The notes under the pieces are model-generated. The model was given only the letters and a program-made list of their open reading frames with translations, had not been told where the DNA came from and did no database searches. A stretch of DNA of 64,000 nucleotides from Aphrophora alni (taxonomy: Eukaryota > Arthropoda > Insecta > Hemiptera > Aphrophoridae): assembly GCA_963513935.1 (NCBI GenBank), contig OY740766.1:7161000-7224999 (forward strand), read 5' to 3'. The translations under genes and the position numbers were made by a program. Positions 47,695 through 59,721 of the stretch are shown in pieces. Each line of letters opens with the position of its first letter. Positions within the stretch are counted from its first letter, which is position 1.

Positions 47695-48200
47695 TATAGT
47701 GTAAGCAGATATTTGTCATCATTGCTGTATATAAAATGTATACACGACGTTTCGAGAGAATAAATCAAGTCCCGTTACCAAGTGATAAGTTGAACTTTTG
47801 AAAGAGGCGGTGAAAGGTTGTTAGGTTACCACTACTTTGGCATACAACAACTGCTTTAGTTAGTTGTCCAGGGTAGGATTTAGTGTCTATATAGTGTTTG
47901 CTATTTCTTGTGTTGTTTTCTGTGATTTGTAGCCTTGATCACGATTGTATATAGATTTAGTTATTATTTACTGCTCAGATCTAGAATTGATCCTGGATTT
48001 TTTTCTTAGATTTCTAGTTTTAGTTTTCAAGATTTCCCTAGGCTATGTCGTCGTTTATAATTAATTTGTCTCGTGTTCTAGTTTTATCGCTTGATAACGG
48101 CAGTTGATTTATACTCTCGAAACGTCGTTTTTGGTTTTTTTAATATTCCCAAATGATGATAAATGTCCGCTTATACTGCATCAATAGCATGTTTTGTCTG
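47695..48200. mobile_element. Older inverted pair of a retroelement-end repeat
   Basis: The left block (about 47695-47790, reverse) and right block (about 48075-48200) are inverted copies at roughly three-quarters identity. Each carries GATTTAT-CTCTCGAAACGTCG, a CAAATGATGATAAAT-like block and a CCGCTTATACTGCATCAAT-like block. The solo copy at 9455-9580 is the same family. The loop is about 290 nt. No target duplication could be recognised. Confidence 0.6.
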
Positions 48201-48299
48201 TGTTTATTATGTTTTTCATTATAGTAAGAAATTTGATACAATACTGTCCTAATATATCACAGTTATTGTTCGTGGTGGTAGTGGGGGGGGGAGGATAAA

Positions 48300-50110
48300 T
48301 TATTATTTAAATACAAACAAAAAACACAGGTTTAACCTTAAATGTTACAATTGAGTAAAATTTGATGAAAATCGTTAGTGGCAATTTTGAGAAAATCTTA
48401 ATTTTGTGTTTTTCTTATGGCAGCTACCCTCAAATTTTGAGTTATCAACAAATTTAAAAAAAACACAACTCGGGTATGACCGCAATATGTCCACATACCC
48501 AAATTTGATTAAAATCTGTCCGTACTTTTGAGCGCATGCGCAGACGAAGTACGGACATCATTCCAAATACTGTATTACTTGTTTGGACTTGGGGGATCTT
48601 AAGAAGAATATATGAGCAAGAAACTCGCCATCGATTTGTCCACTCATCTCATAACTTTCTCTATACAAAGTGATGTAAGATCCGTGCATCTTGTATGCAA
48701 GAATCTTCAGTGATAACAATGTAATCGTATCGGTTGACAGCATTGCTCGGAATTGGAAATGTCAGCAAATATGTCGCAGATGTTTTATTTTGATGATACT
48801 ATAAATCGAATCGCTTATCACAACATTCCGACGCCCACCACGCGAAACAAAGACTTGAAATTAGATGATATTTGGCACGTAGTTGATATTTGGCACGTGA
48901 TAAGATGGAAATTCTTGGTTGGTGTTTTTGTGAATCCGTTGTTTTGTTTTGCCGACTCCAGTGTCAACGTCTCGCTTCGCTGGCGTTTCCTTTATCGCCG
49001 AAGTACAAGTGTTTATCGACCAACTGATAAAAAACACTAATCGATAAGTGGAAAATGCAAACTGTAATATATATTGGATTGACTTTCTATTTCACTCATC
49101 CACAAAAACCAATCTAAACTATTCCACACAACTGATGCTATTTCGGTAGTTTCGGTCGAAAAGTGAAAGTAAAACAGTTGTAGTCTTTGAAGTAGTATTG
49201 ATATATTTAAATAAGGTTCAAATAACGCTCTAAATTTGCTTCACTTGCACCTCAGGATAGATCTTATTTTATTAAAGTCGACCATTTAATGACGGCGATA
49301 AATGCTAATTTATTTGTGTGAATTATTCCAGACTCGTAATATTGTTTTACTTCTGATTTTGGATACAATTTAGGTCATTAAACGTAATATTTCAATAAAA
49401 TTTGATGAAATCGGTAGACCCCTACCTTGAGAAGTTATAACAACCTCATGGTCGTTTTTTGTATCTTTAGCGAATAACTCAAGAACCGGAATTTTTGGAA
49501 AAAATGGCGATAAAACCATTTTGTTTACGTCCTTGTAGACTAGTCTACTTGAGAAAATCTTCCGAATTGGAGTCGATATTAAGAAAATCGTAATTTTGTA
49601 GGTCTTTTTCCATGACAGTTTCTCCAAAATGTGTGTTTATCAAATCAATTTTAAAAAAACGTCCTGAGATATAACACCAAAATCTGCTAAGGATGGTTAC
49701 AAAGATATACAACGACATACAGACATTATTTTAAAAACCACTTTATTGGACGCATGAAGACCTCAAAACGGATATATACTCAAAAAACTCGTCATCTCAT
49801 GTACACCCATCTCGTTTCTTAAAACCTACATATATGTAGTAAACATTTGTTGTGTGAAGACAGCGTTAGGGAAGATTTTAAAGCAAGTAACAATTTCGTG
49901 TTTCCATTTATGACAGCTATCCCCGAATTTTGAGTTTTGAAATATATCCTAAGATGTATCCAAAATATGTCAAAATTTTAATAAAATCAATCCACGTTTT
50001 TGAACTATAGAACATTGCACAGACGACAGTCCCAAAACCACTTTTTTTTTATCAGAGACTTCAAAACGTATACCCGTAAAAAATTGACACCCATTTTTGG
50101 ATTACATTTG
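48300..50110 (+). repeat. Cluster of dispersed repeat C copies
   Basis: At least three partial copies in the same orientation: 48350-48700, 49370-49830 and 49860-50110. Shared blocks include AAATTTGATGAAAATCG, GAGAAAATC-TAATTTTGTG, ATGGCAGCTACCCTCAAATT, TTTGAGTTATCAACAAATTT, a TTTGATTAAAATC-GTCC block, an AGAACATTGCACAGACGACA block, GACCTCAAAACGGATATATA and an AAAAACTCG-CATC block. The AAAATCGGTCC/ACAGACGACAG combination is reminiscent of common insect non-LTR or Helitron-derived repeats. Intervening sequence at 48750-49340 is unassigned. Confidence 0.6.
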
Positions 50111-50119
50111 TCTACTGCG

Positions 50120-51250
50120 ATGTGAGGAAGGGGAACAACAACAAAATGCACCGTTCATTTTTGTTTCTATGTTTATACATAATTAATTTCTCTCTGATTC
50201 GTCTTACATTATTAATCTTCATAATTTTGATTTAGCATTATAATTCTGGGAAATAACATAAAATATAATATTTTGCATGTCTTGGAGCCCTCCATTACGA
50301 AGCTATGCTCGGTCAGTAGGAAGTACAAAGTTATAATTTATAAAGTTAACCGACAGTGATACTAAATTATTATTATGTGTACATTTCATAGATTCACGTA
50401 TCGGGAGTTCCCATGGAAGAATCACTAAAACAAATTGAAGATACGCAATGAAAGTAAAAGGTTAGACAACGATGTGATTGAATCGTTGTTGCAGTCGTAA
50501 CAACACACCTGCGTCTGCGCACAGGATTGTCTTTCCTTGTGTCTCACCATCAACAGTTACTTTGTATTGTTGTTGCTTTACGTTAAATATGTGAACACGG
50601 TTACATAAATCTAATTGACCGAGCGAAGCGATTTTTTACATTTCCTATGTCTGTTACGCAGTTACAAGCGTGTTAATCTATGAAATTTTGAAATAAGGTT
50701 CTATAACAACTAAACGTAATGATGTACGATTTTTTATTTTATACCCGCGACTTCAAGATGGATTGATAAATTAGCTACATAATACATATATTATAATGCC
50801 AATTGAAATTAGCTTAAGTCCTACACTTATACAGCTTAGTATATAAAAAAAATATATATATATTTTTCTACACGCGCACTCATGCACGCATACACACAAA
50901 TATATTTGTGTATATAAGTCACTGAAGTGCTACTTTGTAGACAACTTTTTTTGTACTGGATTTTAAACAAATAAAAGGTACAAATATTACATTAATATTA
51001 CATTACATCGCAGTGTAAGGAGAAGTCACCCACAAAAGCATTTCATTTTTACTATTTCTTACGGTGACTGCGTTTTGTGCAAATCTAAAGTAGTTGTGGT
51101 ATTAATCACAGTTACTTCTTGATCTACGGATATTTTTGAATCACGCCCCGAGTTAGGCAGTAGTCACATTGTATTCAAGAACTATTTATCGTTTGTATTA
51201 AAATATCCACGCAACGTCTAACTGTTGCTATGCAATCATGGTTATCTATT
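50120..51250. other. Non-coding, nothing recognised
   Basis: No supported gene or repeat. A short (TA)n stretch lies near 50847-50862 and an ACGCGCACTCATGCACGCAT segment near 50872. Confidence 0.4.
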
Positions 51251-51253
51251 ACC

Positions 51254-51666
51254 AATGACTACATAAATACTATAAGACACTACATAGGATAGGAAAATAG
51301 TCTACCCTTAACGGGTGCTGTTCGTCACAACTTTGACACACAGCTATCAGAAAGCGCTAGCAGCAGGTGCTTGACTGTACGCATCCCACTTGGTTGAGAC
51401 TGTACAACTGTTGACACAGCATAGTCAGTGTTGTCAGTTCGTGCGCTGAGATAAGCGATTCTCGACCTTCCCTCGCATCTCTGGTCCCATATGTGGCATC
51501 AGTGCGCAACTGAAACATTGTTTGACCGTAGAGCCACCTAGCGCCAGTCACATCAACTTCTAGCAGAACGACAGCTCCACACCCTAGCGGGTATTGGTCA
51601 ACTCAAGAATAAGCGTAGAATATTTAACATGGCCATGTCGTGTCTTATAGTATTTATGTAGTCATT
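51254..51666. mobile_element. 413-bp element with perfect 27-bp terminal inverted repeats
   Basis: AATGACTACATAAATACTAT followed by AAGACAC at 51254-51280 is the exact reverse complement of 51640-51666. The interior is noticeably GC-richer than the surroundings and has a 64-codon minus-strand open frame without known domain. The relic at 4271-4297 consists of the two ends alone. Superfamily and target duplication are undetermined; the element is non-autonomous. Confidence 0.75.
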
Positions 51667-51669
51667 GCT

Positions 51670-52580
51670 ATTATTTCATATGCGATACACTGGTTTGGGC
51701 TTTCAAGTTGCGTAGTTTTACAAAAATTAAATTTAAATTGCTATAGCGAATTTTAAGGTTCACATGAAAAACACTATAGTCGGGTTTTTTTATCGCTAAT
51801 CACCTCCATTTTTTGTGGAGTTGGCAATCAATACTAGACAAATCTCAAAAAGTTTCCTTTTCTGAAGAGAAAGTTTGTGCGATGAAATATATAAACAACA
51901 AAGTTGGCTTGACCTTGACTAAGAGACGTAGGTAGAGATCTACGAGTAGGTAGCCCTTATTGCAATACTGTGGGCTGTTATTGGCACACTTCAAGGCGAA
52001 GGAGGAAGAGGAATATCCATTTCTGGGTATCTCGCATGTCCATCACTAAAGTCCAAGTGTGCTTTGAATCAATTTATCCACAGACGGTTATCACGTGACT
52101 CGATGATTAAACTTTACACAATCACAGAAATAGTAAAATTGCAAGGTTATAATGTTATGGTTGTTCTGGAGTGAACAGAAATTTCATCTTACTAGCAGGA
52201 ATGCTCTTGGAGGAAATAAAAATACTTGTAAATTTCATAGGACATGCTTTCACTAAAAAAACAAATTGTTTGTCTTACTTTATCCGAACTTGTTGGAACT
52301 AATATTTCAAAGATAATTATATTTTTAGTGTAGTAGTTTTTTTTTAAATTTTTAATCAAAGAAAAAATTATTTTTAACTTAAACTATTTCACAATGAACC
52401 AACATTTTGAAAATCTCAAGGATGATCGAATTAATTTTTCAATTTTTATTATTTCAATAATCTACCTCAGGGGATTAATATTGTTTTGATGTAGTACAAT
52501 ATATTTTTATAAACAATATGTTTTGAATCCAATATGGCGGTTAGGTCATTAAGTATGTCCAATACCTGGACGACTGTGAT
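51670..52580. other. Non-coding, nothing recognised
   Basis: AT-rich with no supported feature. Confidence 0.4.
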
Positions 52581-52588
52581 CTTTTTCT

Positions 52589-52820
52589 TGTTGTTTAAAG
52601 GTGAAAAAAGCTCGGTCATAAAAAAGAGCACACGATAAAAAGACACTTAGCCCTCGAATACTCTAATAGCGTCAAAATCGGAAGAGAACAAGAGTTGATC
52701 AAGAGAGATCTGATAGGACAGATGAAAAATCTATATGGAGAAAGGTGTAAATCCAGCTAGGGCTTTCAGGATTGCTATACAGTACTCATTATAAGTAAGC
52801 CTCTTAGTGAGGAATCCAGT
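52589..52820 (-). mobile_element. SINE-like family, copy 6 (reverse)
   Basis: The reverse complement shows TAGCTGGATTTACACCTTTC, CTATCAGATCTCTCTTGATC, AACTCTTGTTCTCTTCCG, CGCTATTAGAGTATTCGAGG, GTGCTCTTTTTTATGACCG and the tail CCTTTAAACAACAAGAAAAA. It forms a head-to-head pair with the next copy, only about 270 bp away. Confidence 0.75.
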
Positions 52821-53085
52821 CATCTGCAATCTTAACACCATCTTATTTGAAATGTAAAGATAACATGTATTATGTTGCATTTTGTTCAAAATCGTACAAA
52901 CTTTTATTTGTGGAAAAGACATATTTTTAATTTTTAATATTACCAATGAACAGAGGAAAATATTACTTTAAGCTGAAGTAATTTAAAACAAATAATCGTG
53001 TAATGATTTTATAGGAATTATAAATTAGATTTTTTTTCAAAATTTCCGTTGCATACAAGTGGTTTGCAAGTGATTTTCTTCTCTT

Positions 53086-53319
53086 AGGGCTCATTTTTAG
53101 CGAGTATCGATGGGACATACTCCCAAGTAGCTGGATCTGCTTCTTTCTTGGGTTAGATCCCTCTCTTTCATCTTTCCTATCACTCTCTTGACCAACTCTT
53201 AATCTCTTCCGATCCTGAAGCTGTTGAATTATTCGACGGCTAGGAGTCATTTATTTTATGTTATTTCCTATAAGACGATCCTGACTGTAAGGTTTTCCCT
53301 TTAAATAACAAGAAAAAAG
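53086..53319 (+). mobile_element. SINE-like family, copy 7
   Basis: Shows GGGCTCATTTTTAGCGAGTA, AGTAGCTGGATCTGCTTC, CTTGGGTTAGATCCCTCTCT, TCTCTTGACCAACTCTTAAT and the tail CCTTTAAATAACAAGAAAAA. It carries the cleanest B-box-like string of the seven copies. Confidence 0.75.
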
Positions 53320-54165
53320 AAGCTTTTACTAAGCATCGTAACAAGGAGCGTTACTTCGTTCTGTTGTTTTACCCTCTTCAGGTTATAATAGCTTAGACGA
53401 ACTTGTTCTTTTTTCTGCGTCAGAAAAAATCATTTCATAGAAAACAATGGCGCCTGTTCAGTTGATTTTGTTAAACATTTAATTCGCCAAACACATTCCA
53501 ATTCACTTTTATAACACGTCTAAATACTCGTTGATCCCCGTAAGACGACCTCCTTGGTTCATTAACACACAACTCCCGAACTATCAATGTTGCCAACTTT
53601 TCGTAATTTTAAAACCAGACAGCAACTTGTGTGGTAGTTAGAGGGGAGGGGATTCCGGAAACAAATTGGGAATTTATAACCCAAAATAAGTCTTTTGAGT
53701 TCGTTTTTAATTTGAGTTGTGACGACAAACTTGCAAATTGGTTTTCTAATTTCAGTAAAATTCTTATTTCTCTCCGATTGATATAGGTGATATATTATTA
53801 CAGCAAATATATTACTTAGTTTATAATATAAAATAAAGCATTATATTTAATTGATTCTTCTTCAATTGTGCGGTCTATTCCTTTAGCGGATCAGCCAAGG
53901 TCTTATTCTGTTCCCAAGTGGATAATGGATAGTTTGACAGATAGATATTCCTAGAAAGATCTGTAACCTCAATGAACTTACAAGTTTACCTTAAGAGAAG
54001 GAATGTCAAAGATCCAAAGGTATTGGTCGTTTCCCGATTGCGTTCGAAAATCAGTTGGAAGTAGCCCACACTAAAGCGAACCTCTACCAACTTCCTTATA
54101 TATCGCTCCTGCGCCATGAGAAAACTTCAGATGCAATTTGATTAGTTTGCTGGAAGTGAAAGTTC
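53320..54165. other. Non-coding, nothing recognised
   Basis: No feature identified. The part after about 53870 is GC-richer and may belong to the adjacent retrotransposon relic. Confidence 0.35.
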
Positions 54166-54169
54166 GCGC

Positions 54170-54500
54170 ACCCTTAAACCTGGTACTCCTCAACCTCCTC
54201 TCGAGTCCAAGTTCTGACGTCAAGCTCCTTGTATATACCGCAGAGTATCCCTAGTTCTATGAGTGTCGCCTTAGCAACCAGCACGTCTAGACATTCATTC
54301 TCAGTATGTCCAGGAACCCATCAAAGCATAACATTAATAGGTTAGGGCGTTACTCCAAGAATAACTTTGACCTGAGTTCGTTAACATTCGTTAGGGGCTT
54401 TCAAAGGTAACTGTCTGTGTAGAGACATCCTGTCTCCGATCCTTCTATTTAAATCTCAAGTTTTCTTGGACACATTTGATTAAGGGTCTAATTTCTAACT
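54170..54500 (-). pseudogene. Retroelement RNase H relic
   Basis: On the minus strand WVPGHTENE (about 54322-54296) is followed by LDVLVAKATL, matching the end of a retroelement RNase H domain (W-V-P-G-H-x-G-x-x-G-N-E-x-A-D-x-L-A). A TGA stands directly before the motif, other stops lie upstream, and key Gly-Asn-Glu/Ala-Asp residues are altered, so it is inactive. Just downstream the frame reads TWTREEVEEYQV and stops. It could come from a non-LTR element of the I/R1/Jockey group. It lies antisense within the formin intron. Confidence 0.65.
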
Positions 54501-54509
54501 GAAACATGT

Positions 54510-55435
54510 TGGGTACCCCATCGGCAGAACATATTTCTCCTTAGGTCTGCTCATACGTGGAAAAGGGCTTCATCTCTTCTGGCCGTTTCTTTAGCTTGGA
54601 TATGACTACGGAAAATGATTTTGTGAAGCATAAGCAGTAACTGAGAAGCAGAAACTGACTGGTAATTGTTACGATTTCCACAGAGACGAAGTCGAGTGTA
54701 AAAACCTGTATATTTATAAACAAAAACTGGTGACAAATTACTATGTTTGAGATAAGTGGACATGTTTCTAACAGGAAGATCCCAATAGCTATATTGGAAA
54801 TGCGTTGCAACTAAAGAGATTTGGTTTAATTCAAAGAACAAAGTAAAACGTTTTTGAGTTCTCTGGCCAAAGTTAATTACCAATCGTTATTTTATTAATA
54901 TACTTTGACTCTGCGGGGAATTTCCGAGGTAAGTTTTATGTTTAAATTCCTTAACTTTGGCACCACTGAAGTAATTTGTCGCTTATTTTCTTAGGACAAA
55001 TATTATTCTTAGCTACGCCACTTAATGACTGTTGGCATTACTAGTTTAGTAATATTTAATGGAATTTTACTGTCCAATGACGTCGTAAGGAAAGCGTCGT
55101 GGCGGTGTGAAAACTTCGATATTGCTTTTTCGATAGCTCTCGATTTTTTTCCAGCCCCTACGAACACGTTGGCCTTTTTAGTTATGACGTTTTTCTGTTA
55201 ATTCGTCTCTGTGATTTTAGTTTCATGCATATATGTGGTATAATAATAAGGAAAGTTACTTGAAGAATCTTCAAATTTTAAGTTAAAAAACTGTTGGGAT
55301 AGATGCCTAAAGACTAAACTTACTTTTTCATGCAGAAAATGTATAAGTAATTTTTTACAGAATGTTGAAAAAAATATTAGACAAAGTTGAATGTGAGGGG
55401 AGGGGTGTAAGAAAGTCTTTGGGAAAAGGTAACGC
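54510..55435. other. Non-coding, nothing recognised
   Basis: Two overlapping minus-strand open frames (54541-54883, 89 and 110 codons) have no recognisable motif. They may be part of the neighbouring retroelement relic. Confidence 0.35.
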
Positions 55436-55439
55436 AGTA

Positions 55440-55900
55440 ATAAAGATGTCTGTTTTTTGTCTGTACAATGTTCTACAGCTCAGACCAGTAGATTTTGATA
55501 AAACTCGGTATTTGGTCATATCTTGAGATTTATTAAAAAAATTTATGAAAGTCTTGATAGCTGTCGTTAGGAATGCAACTCAAAATGTTGATTTGTTCCC
55601 AATAAGAAAATGTGTTAAATATCTTTCAAAATATTAATTTTTTTTAATCTCATAGGGTTGATTAGGAGGAGGGGAGAATCTATCTTATCCCTCTTAGAGT
55701 TTTTTGGGGGAAAATCAGTAATAAATCAAATTACATATTTACCTTTTTTATGTATAAGTAGAATAGAAATATATTTATAAGAAAATAGTAATGAATATTG
55801 TTTTTTATTTAACGTTTTGTTTTTTAGATAGGTATTTTGAGAAGTTAGAGCAATGTTTTCGCACAATTTATTTATCAAAGAATAAGTCAATAACGGGTAT
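55440..55900 (+). repeat. Dispersed repeat C, head copy
   Basis: GTCTGTACAATGTTCTACAG, a CCAGTAGATTTTGAT block, GGTCATATCTTGAGATTTAT and, further on, GAGCAATGTTTTCGCACAAT follow the family order. Confidence 0.6.
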
Positions 55901-55904
55901 TCTG

Positions 55905-57035
55905 TTTAATTTTTAATGTTGATTTAAGATGGGTGTTACATTACTCTCCATACTGTATCCAAACTCATTATAACAAATATTTTTTAAAAATATAATCAAA
56001 TTCCCGAGTTTTGGGATCTTCTTACAGTTTTAATATCTTCAGTAATTATTTTTTAAATTGCGTGTAAGTAAATATAACATTTCAGAATCAACACAGAACA
56101 AAAAATTGCAGAAGAAAAAACAACTCCGTTCTTAACAATCTATACCTAACGTAATACAAAATAAATTTATTTAATTAAAATAAAAATTAACTAAAAAGTT
56201 GTTTTCATTACTACAAACCTAATTAAAAATGTCTATAATTGTAATTATAATTAATAAACTGTAATAGTAACATAATTAAAATAAATGTTTACAGTGAGAT
56301 TATGCACAGTAGAAAAATGGAAATAACAAACAAAGAAATTAAAACTCAAAGGAAAATATTGTTTGCTGAATTGGGAAGCAAATTGTGTGATTTTAATCCT
56401 AATACATTTTCAAAATGTCTTAAGAAAATTGTATGGAATAAAACGTATTATTTCACTATTGAGTTTTTAAATGAAATATACTTGGAAATTGGGATTAAAA
56501 TTTTCGATTTTGCTTAGTAAAAATAATTTGATATAATTTATGGTTGTGTATTTAACACATTCAAATTGAAGATGATTTTATACGTAAATTTTAATGTAAA
56601 TTGGAACGTCATGAGATATATTATTGTAGTTTATTAGTGTATTAGTGTTTTTATAAACAAATGGTGGCAAATGTTCGAATAAACTATACCTATAATCCAT
56701 CAATTAACTTAAAACCATACAAGTCTTATCCTGGCCATCTTAAATATTTTTTGTTAACATCCCCCGTTTTTTTTCTTAGTCATTCTATTTGAAGATAATA
56801 TAAGCAAATATTTTCTTGAAATAGTTTTGTCTAAACATTAGTAAAGTTCTTGTAAACAATATTATCAAAGCAATGGAATTGTTAATAAATAAAACTCCTA
56901 ACTTGAAACTGATTTGTTTACAATGATTAGTCCTGAATTTATTTTTCTATTTTTTACTTTTCCATATAGGCTATACTTAGTTTCAGAAAATGTGATGTGT
57001 AAAAAAAGTTGATGTCGGATATATCAAATTTTGAG
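55905..57035. other. AT-rich non-coding sequence
   Basis: Very AT-rich. A 71-codon + strand frame (56302-56517) has Lys/Ile/Asn-rich composition, as expected of AT-rich non-coding DNA, and no motif. Confidence 0.4.
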
Positions 57036-57039
57036 ATCC

Positions 57040-57260
57040 GTTGAGCCGAAATGGTTTTGATAATTATGTATGTAGAATGTGCTCTACAGGCCAAATGCGT
57101 GGACTGATTTTAATTAAATTTGTGCATATTTTTGCTTTATATTGAGGTGTTTTTTCATTCTTTTTTGGAACTCAAAATTTACCTGCCGTAAAAAACGCTA
57201 AAATACGATTTTCTCACAATATAAATTCCTTAGTATGCATAGAGAAAATATTACAGAAAG
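57040..57260 (+). repeat. Dispersed repeat C, short head copy
   Basis: GTGCTCTACAGGCCAAATGC, GTGGACTGATTTTAATTAAA and ACGATTTTCTCACAATAT match the family head. Confidence 0.55.
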
Positions 57261-57799
57261 TAAATGAATTCAAATATCTCAGAGCAATATGTATCAAGGC
57301 CACTCAAGCTGAAACTGACGCTTAGGGGCTGGAAATAAAAATACAATTATCCCACTACAAGTATTACATAAGACAAATATAGTGACAAAAAACATTCTGT
57401 ATATTGAGCTTAAATTACGAAACACCCTGTACATGTTGTGGTGAATTGAACTAATTTCCATAATCTCTATACTTTCTCCAAACTATATGAAGATATATCG
57501 TGTTGTACCACGTGTCTACAGCGAGTCCATCTTTAACATAACGGTTTGTCTGCTCTTGCGTCTAAATAAGAGTAGGTTTGGAAACGGTGCAAGGTTAATA
57601 CGAACCAGACCAGACGGTAGGACCAAAACTGGTTTCATCATTTAATTCGACTCACTTGTAGACAAATTTTACTGTGAAATGCCCTCAGGGCCTCTCTGGA
57701 GCTTTCAATAGTCGACGAGATGGTTGTGCTGTCGTCTGCAATCTTACGTTCATTTTACCAAATATTTACAAAGTATAAAATATTTAAATAGCCCTTTTA

Positions 57800-58105
57800 A
57801 TGTATAATAAAGTAATATTTGTATTTTTATTGTATATTGAAGAACTGCCGAGATATCGTAAAAATGTTTATAGAAACTAATTCTTGGTAATTTACTAGAA
57901 TACACAAGAGCTTCTCTTGGTCATCAATTACCTATCAGTCAACTTATAACTGTTTTAAAAGTTGATTGTCACGTGCTGGAAAATTAATACAAGCTCTTTA
58001 TGTTCTAGTAACTTACCAAGAGTTTGTTTTTTTAAGGAGTTTTAAAATATCTCGGTTACCCTTCAACATACAATAAAAATATAAATATTATCTTACTCAG
58101 CCATA
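57800..58105. repeat. Inverted repeat of ~120-bp arms
   Basis: Left arm (57800-57920) and right arm (57980-58105) are inverted copies at moderate identity. TATTTTTATTGTATATTGAA, CGAGATATCGTAAAA, TTCTTGGTAATTTACTAGAA and AGAGCTT on the left have reverse-complement partners on the right. The loop is about 60 nt. No terminal repeat signature of a known superfamily was seen. Confidence 0.65.
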
Positions 58106-58119
58106 AAAAAACATTTGTG

Positions 58120-58260
58120 TAAAATAAAACGTTTCTGAGATATTTGGCAACAAACATTTTTAATGAACGTCGTTTTGGAAAGGTTAAATGAAAATTTGTA
58201 AGATTTTGTAGTAGGCCTACACTTCAAACTACGTTGCTGCTTCAGACATTATAGTTTTAT
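58120..58260 (+). repeat. Dispersed repeat F, copy 2
   Basis: Adjoins the inverted repeat on its right. The GAGATATTTGGCAACAAACA block, a GTCGTTTTGG block and an AGATTTTGTAGTAGGCCTA block parallel 24010-24130. Confidence 0.4.
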
Positions 58261-58634
58261 TGTTTTTTAACAAGCTTTAGTAAGTTAACAATAACTGTTA
58301 CAAAAATGCAAACAAAGATTTTGTTTGTTTAGCTTTAGAAAAAAAAGTATCACTCATCATTTTCACAAAACCTGATTTATTCAAGATTTACACAAAAAAG
58401 AAAAATACAAAATTTCTCCCTTTTTGGATATTTTTTATGAAATTTTTTTATTATACTGTTTACACTAACTACAGAAGGTAACTTTGGTAGAATACCATGT
58501 TAAATGAAACACAAAAACAATATTTAGTAAAATTCTAGACTAGTCTGTGTTAAGCTGCCTAGTAAATGTCACAATTAAAGAAACCATAAAACTCTCAATT
58601 GTAAGATTCAATCATTTGTACAAGTTATAGTTTT

Positions 58635-58775
58635 GTGATTGTAGCTCATGCATCATTGAGGATGACGACATTGTCGTTGAAACGCTTTTGATTAAGGAAA
58701 CGTAATTTTTGTGAGATCTTGTGTTCGAGTTTTATTCTATCTAATATTATCTCACAAGTCAAGCTCAATATTTAT
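58635..58775 (+). repeat. Retroelement-end repeat E, copy 2
   Basis: Contains TTGAGGA, then the stem GACGAC-ATT-GTCGTT and GAAACGC (58656-58685), then GTAATTTTTGTGAGATCTTG, TGTTCGAGTTTTATT and TCTCACAAGTCAAGCTCAAT. The last block is the tail of palindromic insertion 1. It is a single, not inverted, copy. Confidence 0.65.
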
Positions 58776-58789
58776 TTATTTAATAAATT

Positions 58790-59715
58790 TGTTTGTTTTA
58801 TTTAATTGTATTGTTTTATTTTAAATTTTGATATTTTTTTATTTGGAATTATACAAAATATTCACTACTACCATCTGCTCGTGAAAAGATGGATTAAGGA
58901 GGGGATTATGTAGAAAAATAATTCTACTATTATAAGTACAATAATATATACAATTTCACTTTACTTGTTGACTTACCCTGATAGTTATTGCAGAGGATCT
59001 TTTTCAACTTATAAACTAAAGCTTTCACACCATCCATACTCGATTAAATGTTGTGCAGAACATCTGTGGTATATTGCTCTCTCCCTCTAGTCTTAAAGTT
59101 AGCAACTCTAAGAAGTTGTTGAATGGTGGAGTGATTTATGAAAAATAATGCCATTTTTATTAATAACTTTCATTTCCCCATGTCCACTAAAACTGTATTA
59201 AATTAAGGACAACGGTGTAAAGAACAAAATTTAGCCAAAACCAATGTGTTTTAAACGTTCTTTGACTGTTTGATTTTTAAGCGTATTTTGGGGGATGGTC
59301 ATTGATAGGAAATGGTTATGCAATTTATATACTGTATAACTGTTGCAGCTTATCCTTGAGAAGGGGTTTCGTAGATTTGTATTTCATTAATACTTCGATG
59401 ACGACCTCATAATGTATATTTTCATGAACAAATTGTAAGTTTTGTCTTATTACAGTAGTTTTGTTTGGAAGAAGGTTATCTATTTTCAAAATGGCGGTAG
59501 TTTTAAGTGGTTTTATTATAGGTTCTACATTTCCCTGTGTATCTTTCAACCTCAAGGTCGGATCTAGAGATAATATTCGCGTCCGGAATACACAATGTTA
59601 GGGTGCACCCTTGTATCGGTCTTGAGACTTCATTTGCATTCAGTACTTGCATCCGACTGCAACTCTTTAATTTTTAAATACTTTTCAAACTCAGCCGTCT
59701 CTGAACATATTGTGT
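58790..59715. other. Non-coding, nothing recognised
   Basis: A 76-codon minus-strand frame (59325-59555) has no identified motif. No exon support was found. Confidence 0.35.
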
Positions 59716-59721
59716 TCATTT

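Noticed and set aside
54541..54883. Two overlapping minus-strand frames of 89 and 110 codons as a gene
   Set aside because: No motif, no supporting splice signals, and they sit beside a retroelement relic.
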